DNA from: Actinocorallia longicatena
GTDB lineage: Bacteria; Actinomycetota; Actinomycetes; Streptosporangiales; Streptosporangiaceae
Direction: 5' to 3'
Assembly (NCBI RefSeq): GCF_039534125.1
Contig: NZ_BAAAUV010000006.1
Location: 1-64,000 of the forward strand
Length of the DNA stretch: 64,000 nucleotides
This document shows positions 40,059 through 48,814 of this stretch, one piece after another (within the stretch, counting starts at the first letter, position 1; each line of letters starts with the position of its first letter). The notes beneath the pieces are model-generated. The model was not told where the DNA came from. It did no database searches and was given only the letters and a program-made list of their open reading frames with translations. The position numbers were made by a program, and so were the translations under genes.

Positions 40059-42077
40059 TCAGAGGGCGGGAGCACCCGCCATGACCGGCACGATCCGGCG
40101 ATCACCGAACGCCGACCAAGATCCCCAGCCGCCGCTCGGCCGGATCTGGACACGCCTGCGGACCCGGCCCTCGGCCGTGACGGCGAAGACGTGGATCCGG
40201 CCGGTGGCGTCGGCCGCGACCGCGGGTGTGCCGGCGAGCCGGAGCCCGGGTTCCCCGAACTCCGCGGCGGGGTCCCATGTCCCGCCAGGGGAGGACTGCC
40301 AGCGGTGGCTCAGCCGGGCTCCGCCGGGTGCCAGGGAGAAGACCTCCAGACGGCCGTCGAGGTTGACGGCGGGGGCGGGGGCCGCGGCGCTGAAACCGAA
40401 CAGCGGGAGCCAGCCGTCCCAGCCGCCGCTGGGCACCGACTGCCGCCGGTGGAAGGTCCCCACCCCCGACGGCCCGATCGCGGTGACGGTGAGCCGGCCG
40501 CCACCGTCCCGTGCCACCCTCGGCGCCGCGCCCGCGGCGTCCCCGAAGGGGTGCCATCCGGCGGTCCAGGGGCCGTTCGGTGCCTCCTGCCAGCGGTGGA
40601 GGAGCGCGGTGCCGCCGGCCGCGAGGTGGAACGCCTCCAGCCTCCCGTCCGCGTTGGCGGCGAGGACGGGAGGCGCCCCCGCCGCTCCGCCGAATCCCGC
40701 TTCCCAGGGATCCCAGGCGAGCGATCCGGAGGTCGTCTGGCGGCGGCGGGCGATCGAGGCGCCGCCGGGGCTCAGCGCGAGGACCTCCAGCCGGCCGGCC
40801 GCATCACGGGCGACGGCGGGCGCGGAACCGGCCGGGCCGCCGAACTCCTCCCACCCGTACCAGCTCCCGTCCTGACGCTGCACCCGGTGGTGCAGGTTGG
40901 CTCCGCCCGGTGCGAGCGAGAACACCTCCAGCCGGCCGGCCGGGGTGCGGCCGAGCGTCGGGACGGCCCCCGCCGGGCCGCCGAAGACCTCCCAGTCCGA
41001 CCAGGTGTCGGAGTTCGGATCGGTCTGGACGCGGCGCAGCATCGACCGGTCGCCGGCGTCGAGCGCGAAGACCGTGAGCCGGCCCGCGGCGTCGAGCCCG
41101 GCCACCGGATTGTCGAGGCTCTGCCACGGAACCGGGGCCTCTCCCCAGGTCAGGGGCGCCATGTACAGCCCCTGACGGAACCAGCCGGCGGCGCTCACAT
41201 GCCAGTCGCCGCCGTCGGAGATCACCTCGACGGCATGGCCGGGGACGTGCCCGGCGTAGCCGTCGAGGCCGAAGGAGAACGGGTCGCGGGAGGCCAGCAC
41301 GTCCGTGCCCTCGTAGCCGCCCCGCGGCCCGATGAACAGGTAGTACCAGCCGTCGCGTTCGACGACGAACGGCGACTCGGTCACCGAGACGGTCGTGTCG
41401 GTGCTCGCGTCGGTGAAGACGGTCTCCGGCCCGCTCCAGTGCAGCAGGTCGCCGGAGCGGCGGCAGGCGACGATGTGGTGACCGCCCGCGGCCGAGAGCT
41501 CGGTGTAGTACATGACCCACTCGCCGCCGATCCGCACCACCATCGGGTCGCGGGCGGCGATGCCGCGGAACAGCGGGCCGGACGGCTCGCGCGCCCAGGT
41601 GAACAGGTCGGTCGAGGTCGCGAGGTTGATCGCGGCGCCGCTCGAGCCTCCCGCGGCGTAGAACATCCAGTACCTTCCGCCCGCCTCGATGACGTGCGGC
41701 GCCCAGAGGTGCTCCTCGCCATAGGAGGCGTCGAGGGTGAGGGCGTCGGCGTGCGCGGTCCACGGCCCGTACGGGTCGGGGGCGGAGGCGTGGGCGAAGG
41801 TGACCTCCTTCGTGCTGTCCGGCGCCTCGCCGCGCGGCGCGCTCGCTCCGACGATGCCGAACAGGTGCCAGCGGTCCCCGGCCCGGACGAGCGTGTGGTC
41901 GTTGAGGTAGCGAGGCCCGGCGAGGGTGGACGGATCGTGGACGTAGGTGAAGGGGCCCGAGCCGATCCACCGGTGGGGCGGCACATCGCGGGCCCCGGCG
42001 CGCCCGGCGCCCAGGAGCGGGAGCGCGCCCGCCGCGGCGGCGCCGCGCAACAGGTTCCGTCTGCTGATCGGAGGCAT
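40059..42077 (-). CDS. Exported GH43-like glycosidase with PLL-type seven-repeat propeller
   Basis: 672 residues. Tat signal (ISRRNLLRGAAAAGALPLLG). The N-terminal domain (35-325) looks like a five-bladed GH43/GH32-superfamily fold: LNDHTLV with D60, ARDPMVVRIGGEW with D177, VTESPFVVERDGWYYLF with E234, which are candidate base, pKa modulator and acid. Residues 331-665 hold seven repeats built on [AD]GR[LI]x[VA]F, about 47 residues each, as in PLL fucose-binding lectins. It would bind and trim an extracellular arabinan, fructan or similar glycan. It is the third of three consecutive genes sharing this propeller; the other two carry wall-lytic domains. Confidence 0.85.
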   Translation of the reverse strand: MPPISRRNLLRGAAAAGALPLLGAGRAGARDVPPHRWIGSGPFTYVHDPSTLAGPRYLNDHTLVRAGDRWHLFGIVGASAPRGEAPDSTKEVTFAHASAPDPYGPWTAHADALTLDASYGEEHLWAPHVIEAGGRYWMFYAAGGSSGAAINLATSTDLFTWAREPSGPLFRGIAARDPMVVRIGGEWVMYYTELSAAGGHHIVACRRSGDLLHWSGPETVFTDASTDTTVSVTESPFVVERDGWYYLFIGPRGGYEGTDVLASRDPFSFGLDGYAGHVPGHAVEVISDGGDWHVSAAGWFRQGLYMAPLTWGEAPVPWQSLDNPVAGLDAAGRLTVFALDAGDRSMLRRVQTDPNSDTWSDWEVFGGPAGAVPTLGRTPAGRLEVFSLAPGGANLHHRVQRQDGSWYGWEEFGGPAGSAPAVARDAAGRLEVLALSPGGASIARRRQTTSGSLAWDPWEAGFGGAAGAPPVLAANADGRLEAFHLAAGGTALLHRWQEAPNGPWTAGWHPFGDAAGAAPRVARDGGGRLTVTAIGPSGVGTFHRRQSVPSGGWDGWLPLFGFSAAAPAPAVNLDGRLEVFSLAPGGARLSHRWQSSPGGTWDPAAEFGEPGLRLAGTPAVAADATGRIHVFAVTAEGRVRRRVQIRPSGGWGSWSAFGDRRIVPVMAGAPAL

Positions 42078-42152
42078 GAGTCTCTCCAGGTGGCGGTCCC
42101 GCGGCCGGCCGTATGGGGCCGGCCGGCCGCGGGACGATGAGGGCCGGCGGGG

Positions 42153-43140
42153 TCAGCTGATCCCGGGACCAGCGGTGGAGTTGAGCCACGCCCAGGCGGA
42201 CCAGGTCGACTGGCCGGTCTGCCAGCGGTGGAAGACCCCGTCGGGGTTGGTGCCGAAGACCTCGATCCGGCCGTCGGCGTTGGCCGCGGCGGTGACCTCG
42301 GATCCTCCGGTGCCGAAGGCGTCCCACTGGCTGTACGGGGCGTTCACCCCGCTCTGCCAGAGGTGCTGGGCGACGCTGCCGTTGATGGCGAACACCTCGA
42401 CCCGGCCGTCGGGGGAACGCTCGCTGGTGAGCTGGGAGTTCGCGGGGCCGCCGGTGCCCTCCCAGCCCGACCAGGTCGTCGGGCCGGTCTGGTAGCGGTG
42501 GTAGACGCCGGCCGAGCCCGAGGCGAACACCTCGAGACGGCCGTCCTGGTTGTGGTCGACGGTCAGGTCGTGGCCGCCTCCGCCGAAGTTCTCCCACGCC
42601 GACCAGCCACCACTCACCGCGGACTGGAACAGGTGCTCGAACACGTCGCCGTTGATCGCGAAGACTTCAAGACGGCCGTCGGAGGACTTCTCCATCTCTA
42701 CCGTGCTGTTGGCGGGCCCGCCGCCGGAACCCTCCCACTGTGACCAGCCGCTGTTGGGCGCCGACTGGTAGCGGTGGAAGACTCCGGACGGCCCTGAGGC
42801 GAAGACCTCCAGGCGGCCGTCGCCGTTCGCGCCGACCGCGATGTCCTTACCGCCGCCGCCGAAGTTCTCCCAGCCCGACCAGTTCCCCGACGCCGCCAGC
42901 TGGTAGCGGTGCTCGAAGACGTTCCCGTTGATCGCGAACAGCTCCAGACGGCCGTCCTTGTTCGCTCCGATCGCGAGCTGCGCTCCGGCCGGGCCGCCGA
43001 CGGACTCCCACTCCGACCAGCCGCCGTTGACGGTCGTCTGCCAGGCGTGGTGGACACCGCCGGTGCCCGCCGCGAAGACCTCGAGACGGCCGTCCGCCGA
43101 CCGCGCCGACACCACCCGTCCCGACTCCGCCGGATAGGCC
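42153..43140. repeat. 988-bp near-identical repeat, copy A
   Basis: Encodes the propeller of the lysozyme-like gene. Aligns with copy B (43637-44624) at a constant offset of 1484 bp with no indel; the encoded proteins differ at about 26 of 327 residues, and 98 consecutive residues are identical. Confidence 0.9.
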
Positions 43141-43625
43141 AGCGGCCCGGGCCCGGGCTCGTGGTGGCCGAGCCGGTCCACCGCGGCCTGCGCCTCGTCC
43201 ATGTGCCGCCAGTGCGCGCCCGCGTTGTAGGTCGACCACTGGTTCCAGTTCGTCCCGCCGGTGGAGATCTCGAAGGCGGCGTTGGCGTTGCACTGGGCGT
43301 CGTAGGCGCAGGCGTCGTCGACCTCGGGGTGGTAATGATCGTTGATCTGCCACAGTCCGCGGTCCCGCGACGCGGGGGTGTTGTTGTACTCGTTGGTCGC
43401 CGACGGGTCGCAGCTGGACTCCGCGAGGGCGACGGCGATGGCGGTCACCAGGCCGTCGCCGCGGAAGCCCGCGTTGTATCCGACCTCGGCGCACAGGTCG
43501 CTGCCCGCGGCGTGGGCCGGTGCCGCGGCGACGGTGATCCCCGTCGTGAGCAGCACGACGCCCATCACCGAGAGCGCGAGGCGACGGAACGCCCGCCGCA
43601 CGGCTCTCACCTTTTCTCTGGTCAT
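42153..43625 (-). CDS. Secreted lysozyme-like transglycosylase with PLL-type propeller
   Basis: 490 residues. Signal peptide to AHA-A (about 40). Residues 43-160 are lysozyme/SLT-like: AIAVALAESSCDPSATNEYN with catalytic-type E69, then RDRGLWQINDHYHPEV and WNQWSTYNAGAHWRHM. Residues 164-490 form seven repeats of DGR[LVI]E[VL]F with 45-46-residue spacing, a complete PLL-type propeller. The propeller half is about 92% identical to that of the next gene, with no gaps. It probably cleaves peptidoglycan while the propeller holds a sugar ligand. ATG 43625 has GGAGA about eight bases upstream. Confidence 0.9.
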   Translation of the reverse strand: MTREKVRAVRRAFRRLALSVMGVVLLTTGITVAAAPAHAAGSDLCAEVGYNAGFRGDGLVTAIAVALAESSCDPSATNEYNNTPASRDRGLWQINDHYHPEVDDACAYDAQCNANAAFEISTGGTNWNQWSTYNAGAHWRHMDEAQAAVDRLGHHEPGPGPLAYPAESGRVVSARSADGRLEVFAAGTGGVHHAWQTTVNGGWSEWESVGGPAGAQLAIGANKDGRLELFAINGNVFEHRYQLAASGNWSGWENFGGGGKDIAVGANGDGRLEVFASGPSGVFHRYQSAPNSGWSQWEGSGGGPANSTVEMEKSSDGRLEVFAINGDVFEHLFQSAVSGGWSAWENFGGGGHDLTVDHNQDGRLEVFASGSAGVYHRYQTGPTTWSGWEGTGGPANSQLTSERSPDGRVEVFAINGSVAQHLWQSGVNAPYSQWDAFGTGGSEVTAAANADGRIEVFGTNPDGVFHRWQTGQSTWSAWAWLNSTAGPGIS

Positions 43626-43636
43626 CTGTCGTCTCC

Positions 43637-44624
43637 TCAGTTGATCGCGGGGCCGGCGGTGGAGTTGAGCCAGGCCCAGGCGGACCAGGACGAGAAGCCG
43701 GTCTGCCACCGGTGGAAGACCCCGTCGGGGTTGGTGCCGAAGACCTCGATGCGGCCGTCGGCGTTCACGGCGGCGGTGACCTCGGTGCCGCCGGTGCCGA
43801 AGGACTCCCACTGGCTGTACGGGGCGTTCACGTTGGACTGCCAGAGGTGCTGGGCGACGCTGCCGTTCAGTGCGAACACCTCCACCCGGCCGTCCGGCGA
43901 GCGTTCGCTGGTGAGCTGGGAGTTCGCGGGGCCGCCGGTGCCCTCCCAGCCCGACCAGGTCGTCGGGCCGGTCTGGTAGCGGTGGTAGACGCCGGCCGAG
44001 CCCGAGGCGAACACCTCCAGGCGTCCGTCCTGGTTGTGGTCGACGGTCAGGTCGTGGCCGCCTCCGCCGAAGTTCTCCCACGCCGACCAGCCGCCGCTCA
44101 CCGCGGACTGGAACAGGTGCTCGAACACGTCGCCGTTGATCGCGAAGACTTCAAGACGGCCGTCCGGGGCCTTCTCCATCTCGATGGTGCTGTCGGCGGG
44201 CCCGCCGCCGGAACCCTCCCACTGGGACCAGCCGCTGCTGGGCGCCGACTGGTAGCGGTGGAACACACCCGACGGACCCGAGGCGAAGACCTCCAGACGG
44301 CCGTCGCCGTTCGCGCCGACCGCGATGTCCCTGCCGCCGCCGCCGAAGTTCTCCCAGCCCGACCAGTTCCCCGACGCCGCCAGCTGGTAGCGGTGCTCGA
44401 AGACGTTCCCGTTGATCGCGAACAGCTCCAGACGGCCGTCGGCGTTCGCTCCGATCGCGAGCTGCGCTCCGCCGGGGCCGCCGATGGACTCCCACTCCGA
44501 CCAGCCGCCGTTGACCTCGGACTGCCAGGCGTGGTGGATTCCGCCGGCCGCGGCGACGAACACCTCGAGACGGCCGTCCGAGGACCGCGCCGACACCACC
44601 CGTCCCGACTCGGCCGGATACACC
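43637..44624. repeat. 988-bp near-identical repeat, copy B
   Basis: Encodes the propeller of the M23 gene. It is a direct repeat of 42153-43140; similarity stops abruptly upstream of the shared YPAESGRVVSAR segment, where the catalytic domains differ. Confidence 0.9.
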
Positions 44625-45130
44625 AGGGGCGGAGGATGGGGGCCGGTGCCGGGGGCGCAGGGCAGTTCCACCCCGCGCTCGGCGAGGTAGGGCTCGGGAT
44701 CGATGCCGTGGGAGGCGGACGGGGAGTCCCAGATCCGCAGGTGGAGATGGGGACCGTCGGAGTTGCCCTCCGCGCCCACCAGGGCGATCTCCTGCCCGGC
44801 CACCACGTGGTCGCCCTTGAGGACGAACCGCTCGTACATGTGCCCGTACTCGGAGATCGTTCCGTCCGGGTGCTGGATCCGGATCCACTGTCCGTACCCG
44901 GGTTCGAACCCAGAAATCGTCACATCGCCGTCGCCGATGGCGTAGATCGAGGATCCGTAGTTGGCGGCGATGTCGACACCGTTGTGCCCGCTGTGGAAGT
45001 GCTGGGAGACGGCCCCTGCGGCCGGGCAGGCCGCCGGGAAGTAGGCGGCGGCCGGGGACGGTGCCACCAGGACGGGCAGCAGGACCGCCGCCGTGGCGAG
45101 GGCGCAGGCCAGGGTGCGTGGGGAGGACAC
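43637..45130 (-). CDS. Secreted M23 metallopeptidase with PLL-type propeller
   Basis: 497 residues from GTG 45130. Signal peptide to AAA-Y (about 30). The LytM/M23 domain (about 35-165) has the zinc ligands H49 and D53 in HNGVDIAANYG, and the H-x-H pair H128/H130 in GPHLHLRIW, with H97 in EYGHMYE. A proline-rich linker leads to the seven-repeat propeller. All active-site residues of a D,D- or glycyl-glycine endopeptidase are present, so it should cut peptidoglycan cross-links. It lies 11 bp upstream of the lysozyme-like gene, so wall glycan and peptide cleavage are likely co-expressed. Confidence 0.92.
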   Translation of the reverse strand: MSSPRTLACALATAAVLLPVLVAPSPAAAYFPAACPAAGAVSQHFHSGHNGVDIAANYGSSIYAIGDGDVTISGFEPGYGQWIRIQHPDGTISEYGHMYERFVLKGDHVVAGQEIALVGAEGNSDGPHLHLRIWDSPSASHGIDPEPYLAERGVELPCAPGTGPHPPPLVYPAESGRVVSARSSDGRLEVFVAAAGGIHHAWQSEVNGGWSEWESIGGPGGAQLAIGANADGRLELFAINGNVFEHRYQLAASGNWSGWENFGGGGRDIAVGANGDGRLEVFASGPSGVFHRYQSAPSSGWSQWEGSGGGPADSTIEMEKAPDGRLEVFAINGDVFEHLFQSAVSGGWSAWENFGGGGHDLTVDHNQDGRLEVFASGSAGVYHRYQTGPTTWSGWEGTGGPANSQLTSERSPDGRVEVFALNGSVAQHLWQSNVNAPYSQWESFGTGGTEVTAAVNADGRIEVFGTNPDGVFHRWQTGFSSWSAWAWLNSTAGPAIN

Positions 45131-45133
45131 CGG

Positions 45134-46126
45134 TCAGGCCTTGCGGAGACGGCCGATGACGCCGTTGATGTCGTGCTCCAGCAGGTCGCGGCGGATGAAG
45201 TGGCCGCCGGGCCGCTCGTGCCACTCGTGGTCGATGCCCGCGTTGCCGAGCAGGGAGCGGAACTCGCGCTGCCCGGCGAGGACCTGGGTCTCGTTGGCCG
45301 TGTCGAACCAGTTGATCGGGTCGGGGCTGGTGCCGGCGACGAGGAACACCCGCTTGTTGCGGTAGCTCTCGATGCGCTGCACCGGGTTGTCGGCGGTGAC
45401 CCGGGCCTGGTCCCAGAGGGGAACGCCGTAGACGGTCCCGCCGCCCAGATCCAGCGCGGCGGAGGTGGCGTTGGCCCAGTGGACGACCATCCCGTTGTCG
45501 CGGCGCAGGCTGGCGGGGCCCGAGTGGGAGCTGACCGAGGCGAAGTGGCCCCAGTACTTGGCGGCGTACTTCAGCGCGCCGAAGCCGCCCATCGAGAAAC
45601 CGCCCACGGCGCGGCCGTCGTACTCGGCGAAGGTGCGGAAGTTGGCCTCGACCCACGGCAGCAGCTGGCCGATGTGGAAGGTCTCCCAGTTGCGGGGGCC
45701 GACGTTCGAGCTGACGGGGTTGGAGTACCAGCCCGCGTGGCCGCCGTCGGGCATGACCACGATGATCGGCTTGCCCGCGGTGATGTCGCGGATGTGCTCG
45801 CGGTCGAAGGTGATGAAGTCCTGGTCGGTGCCGCCGCCGTGGAAGAGGTACAGGACCGGGTAGGTGCGGCCGCTCCAGTGGTAGTCGTCCGGCAGGAGGA
45901 CGTTCACCCCGGGGTTCCAGCCGATCTCGGCGGTCTGGAAACGGTAGTACCACATACGGGGGTCTCCCTCGTTGCGGTCCACGATCCGCAGGCCGAACCC
46001 GTCGCCGGCCGCGGCGGCGGGGGTGGCCCCGGCCAGGACGCCTCCGGCGCCCAGGGCCAGCGCGGCGGAGAAGCCGCCGGCCGTCTTGAGGATGTTCCTT
46101 CGGGTGGGGTCTTGGGCGCTCAACAT
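45134..46126 (-). CDS. Tat-exported esterase of the antigen 85-like family
   Basis: 330 residues from ATG 46126; AGGAGG is only two bases upstream, so the TTG at 46123 could also initiate. Twin-arginine leader DPTRRNILKTAGGFSAALAL. Core motifs: YPVLYLFHGGGTDQDF, VVMPDGGHAGWYSNP, nucleophile S178 in VGGFSMGGFGAL, catalytic-His region EWHERPGGHFIRRD. It resembles the TTG-start esterase at 36437-37495 in its motifs, but uses Tat instead of Sec export. It lies 3 bp upstream of the M23 gene in the same direction, so all four leftward genes here may form one exported-enzyme operon. Confidence 0.9.
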   Translation of the reverse strand: MLSAQDPTRRNILKTAGGFSAALALGAGGVLAGATPAAAAGDGFGLRIVDRNEGDPRMWYYRFQTAEIGWNPGVNVLLPDDYHWSGRTYPVLYLFHGGGTDQDFITFDREHIRDITAGKPIIVVMPDGGHAGWYSNPVSSNVGPRNWETFHIGQLLPWVEANFRTFAEYDGRAVGGFSMGGFGALKYAAKYWGHFASVSSHSGPASLRRDNGMVVHWANATSAALDLGGGTVYGVPLWDQARVTADNPVQRIESYRNKRVFLVAGTSPDPINWFDTANETQVLAGQREFRSLLGNAGIDHEWHERPGGHFIRRDLLEHDINGVIGRLRKA

Positions 46127-46208
46127 GACCTCCTGGGTCGGGAGCCGACTTGGTGCCCGGGGCCCGGACGCCGTCGACAACGTAAGGACGAAGGCACCGG
46201 CCTGGACA

Positions 46209-46224
46209 TCCGGAACGCTCCGGA
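46209..46224. promoter_or_regulatory. Possible operator in the esterase/acylase divergent gap
   Basis: Two copies of the self-complementary TCCGGA at 46209-46214 and 46219-46224, one helical turn apart, between the divergent esterase and acylase genes. Confidence 0.3.
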
Positions 46225-46248
46225 GTGACATCCGCGGCGCCCGGCGCT

Positions 46249-46287
46249 TCCCTGAACCCAGCGGCCTGGGGCCGATGGGTTCAGGGA
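46249..46287 (+). promoter_or_regulatory. Leader hairpin reaching the RBS of the acylase gene
   Basis: Perfect 12-bp arms TCCCTGAACCCA (46249-46260) and TGGGTTCAGGGA (46276-46287) with a 15-nt loop. The right arm overlaps the AGGGAGAGG ribosome-binding region of ATG 46300. Confidence 0.5.
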
Positions 46288-46299
46288 GAGGACGGCTCG

Positions 46300-48747
46300 A
46301 TGGCTCGGAGGAGACTCAGCGTGAGGCTGCCGATGGCGGTGGTCGCCGCGATGGCGGTGATGGGCACGATGGCGGCCGTCGGGACGGCCGCCGCGGAGGA
46401 GGGGCCGGACGAACCGACCATCCGTTACACCGAGTACGGCATCCCGCACATCATCGCCAAGGACTGGGAGGGCCTCGGGACGGGCTACGGTTACGCGGCG
46501 GCCAAGGACAACATCTGCACGCTGGCCGACACCTATCTGATGGTCAACGCCCAGCGGTCCCGCTACCTGGGGCCCGCGGGCAAGGCGAGCCCCGGCCAGA
46601 GCCAGAACAGCACCACCAACCTCAACAGCGACCTGTACTTCCAGCGGATCAACGACGACCGGGTGGTGGAGCGGCAGATCGACCGGCCCGCCCCCGACGG
46701 GCCCGAGCCGGAGGTCAAGGAGACCATCCGCGGCTTCGTGCAGGGGTACAACAGGTACCTGGCCGAGACGGGCGTCGCCGGCATCACCGACCCGGCCTGC
46801 CGCGGCGCCGCCTGGGTGCGGCCGATCACGGAGCTGGACGTCTACCGGCACGCTCACGCCGAGATCATCATGGGCAGCGCCGACCCGCTGCTGGACGGCC
46901 TCGTGACCGCCCAGCCCCCGGGCGCGTCCGCCGCCAAGACGGCGGCGAAGGCCCCGGACCCGGCGAAGACCGCGAAGAAGATCCGCGAGGCGGTGGCGGC
47001 GAGCCGCGAGCAGGGCATGGGCAGCAACGCGCTCGCGGTCGGCTCGCAGGGAGTGTCGGGCGGCACCAGCATGATGCTGGCCAACCCGCACTTCCCGTGG
47101 CAGGGCAAGAACCGCATGTGGCAGAGCCACCTGACGATCCCGGGCAAGGTCAACGTCTCGGGGGCCGGGCTGCTCGGCCTTCCCGCGGTGAACATGGGCC
47201 ACAACGACGACGTCGCCTGGAGCCACACCGTGGCCACCGTCGCCCCGTTCGGGCTGTTCGACGTGCAGGTGGATCCGCTGAACCCGACCTCCTACCTGGT
47301 CGACGGCGCCTGGCAGAAGATGACCTCGCAGCAGGTGGCGGTCGACGTGCTGAACGCCGACGGCACCCTCGGCAAGGTCACCAGGACGCTGTGGTCCACC
47401 CGCTACGGCCCGGTCACCGCCTCGATGCAGGGCGTCGGGCTGCCGTGGATCGTCAGCGCGCACGCGGTGCGCGACGCGAACATGGGCAACCTGCGGGCGC
47501 TGAACACCTGGTTCCGGCTCGACCAGGCCAAGAACGTCGAGGACGTCGTGACCACCCTGGAGACCACCCAGGGCGTGCCCTTCTTCAACACCGTCGCCTC
47601 CGACCGCCAGGGCAAGGCGCTCTACGCCGACATCCAGGCCACCCCGAACATCACCGACGCCCACGCGGACTCCTGCCTCACCGCGACGGGCACGCTGCTG
47701 TTCAACCAGGTGCTGCGGGCGGACGTGCCGCCGATCTCCATCTTCGACGGCAAGCGCAGCGCGTGCGACTGGCCGGACGACCCGAACGCGGCCGCGCCCG
47801 GCCTGCTGGACCCGGCCAAGCAGCCGCGCCTGATCAGGTCCGACTTCGCGGGCAACGCCAACGACAGCCCGTGGCTGGCCAACCCGGCGCAGCCGCTGAC
47901 CTACCCCCGGGTGATGGGCAACACCTCGGCGCCCCGGTCGCTGCGCACCCAGGAGCTGATCCTCACCGCGCAGAACCGGATCAACGGAACCGACGGCCTG
48001 CCGGGCCGGGGCTTCACCCCGGAGACCATGGGCAAACTGCTGTTCGCCGACAACAGCAGGGCCGCCGACCTGGCGCTCAACGCCACGGTGACGATGTGCC
48101 AGAACCAGCCCTTCGGGCTCATCCTGGTGGACGGCAAGGTCGTCAACGTCAGTGAGGCGTGCCCGATCCTGGCCGCCTGGAAGGACCACGACTACTCGCT
48201 GACGGGCCGCGGCTCCTGGCTGTTCGCGAACTTCTGGGTCATCCTGCTCAACGGGCAGGGCGTCGAGAAACTACCGTGGCGGGTCCCCTTCGACCGCGAC
48301 GACCCGATCCACACACCCAACTCGCTGGACTCCGGCAGCTCGGCCGTCCGTGACGCCTTCGGCCGCGCGGTCCTCGCCCTGCGCACGGCGGGCGTCCCGC
48401 TGAACGCGGCGCTGTCGGACGTCCAGAAGGTCACCCGCAACAACGAGCAGATCCCGATCCACGGCTCGGTGGGCCAGCTGGGCGTCCTGAACGTGATCAC
48501 TCCCGGTCAGGTCGACGGCAAGTTCGACATCACCTTCGGCTCCAGCTTCATCCAGATCGTGCGGTTCACCGCCGAAGGCCCGCCCGAGACCCGGTCCGTC
48601 CTGACCTACTCCCAGTCGGCGAACCCCGCCTCCCCCCACTACACCGACCAGACCAAGCTGTTCTCGGCCGGGCAGTGGGTCACCGAGCGCTTCACCGACG
48701 ACCAGATCGCGGCCTCCCCCGCCCTGGAGATCAAGATTCTGGACTGA
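46300..48747 (+). CDS. Penicillin acylase family Ntn hydrolase (aculeacin A acylase-like)
   Basis: 815 residues. Signal peptide to AAA-EE (about 32). The alpha chain ends at G241; the autocatalytic serine S242 starts the beta chain (GMG|SNALAVGSQ), as in acyl-homoserine-lactone and echinocandin acylases. Other active-site segments are MLANPHFPWQGKNRMWQSHL, MGHNDDVAWSHTVATVAPFG and FAGNANDSPWLANP (the latter with the catalytic Asn of Ntn acylases). The length and linker suit the AAC/PvdQ/AhlM branch, which removes long acyl chains from lactones or lipopeptides. So quorum-signal or lipopeptide deacylation is a reasonable guess. The next terminator is at 48766-48793. Confidence 0.93.
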   Translation: MARRRLSVRLPMAVVAAMAVMGTMAAVGTAAAEEGPDEPTIRYTEYGIPHIIAKDWEGLGTGYGYAAAKDNICTLADTYLMVNAQRSRYLGPAGKASPGQSQNSTTNLNSDLYFQRINDDRVVERQIDRPAPDGPEPEVKETIRGFVQGYNRYLAETGVAGITDPACRGAAWVRPITELDVYRHAHAEIIMGSADPLLDGLVTAQPPGASAAKTAAKAPDPAKTAKKIREAVAASREQGMGSNALAVGSQGVSGGTSMMLANPHFPWQGKNRMWQSHLTIPGKVNVSGAGLLGLPAVNMGHNDDVAWSHTVATVAPFGLFDVQVDPLNPTSYLVDGAWQKMTSQQVAVDVLNADGTLGKVTRTLWSTRYGPVTASMQGVGLPWIVSAHAVRDANMGNLRALNTWFRLDQAKNVEDVVTTLETTQGVPFFNTVASDRQGKALYADIQATPNITDAHADSCLTATGTLLFNQVLRADVPPISIFDGKRSACDWPDDPNAAAPGLLDPAKQPRLIRSDFAGNANDSPWLANPAQPLTYPRVMGNTSAPRSLRTQELILTAQNRINGTDGLPGRGFTPETMGKLLFADNSRAADLALNATVTMCQNQPFGLILVDGKVVNVSEACPILAAWKDHDYSLTGRGSWLFANFWVILLNGQGVEKLPWRVPFDRDDPIHTPNSLDSGSSAVRDAFGRAVLALRTAGVPLNAALSDVQKVTRNNEQIPIHGSVGQLGVLNVITPGQVDGKFDITFGSSFIQIVRFTAEGPPETRSVLTYSQSANPASPHYTDQTKLFSAGQWVTERFTDDQIAASPALEIKILD

Positions 48748-48765
48748 CCCCTCCCGGTGGTCCGG

Positions 48766-48793
48766 CCCGGCGGCCCTTTCGGGGGCCGCCGGG
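48766..48793. terminator. Bidirectional terminator
   Basis: Perfect 11-bp arms (CCCGGCGGCCC and complement), 6-nt loop, between the acylase gene and the convergent conservon. Confidence 0.75.
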
Positions 48794-48814
48794 TTCAGCC
48801 GGTTTCAGCCAATG

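Noticed and set aside
42153..44624. Regularly spaced repeats that could suggest a CRISPR or tandem array
   Set aside because: The ~138-bp period is in frame and encodes propeller blades; units differ from each other and there are no spacers.
44900..44911. GGGTTCGAACCC, a tRNA T-arm look-alike
   Set aside because: It encodes part of the M23 domain (GFEPG) and no cloverleaf fits.
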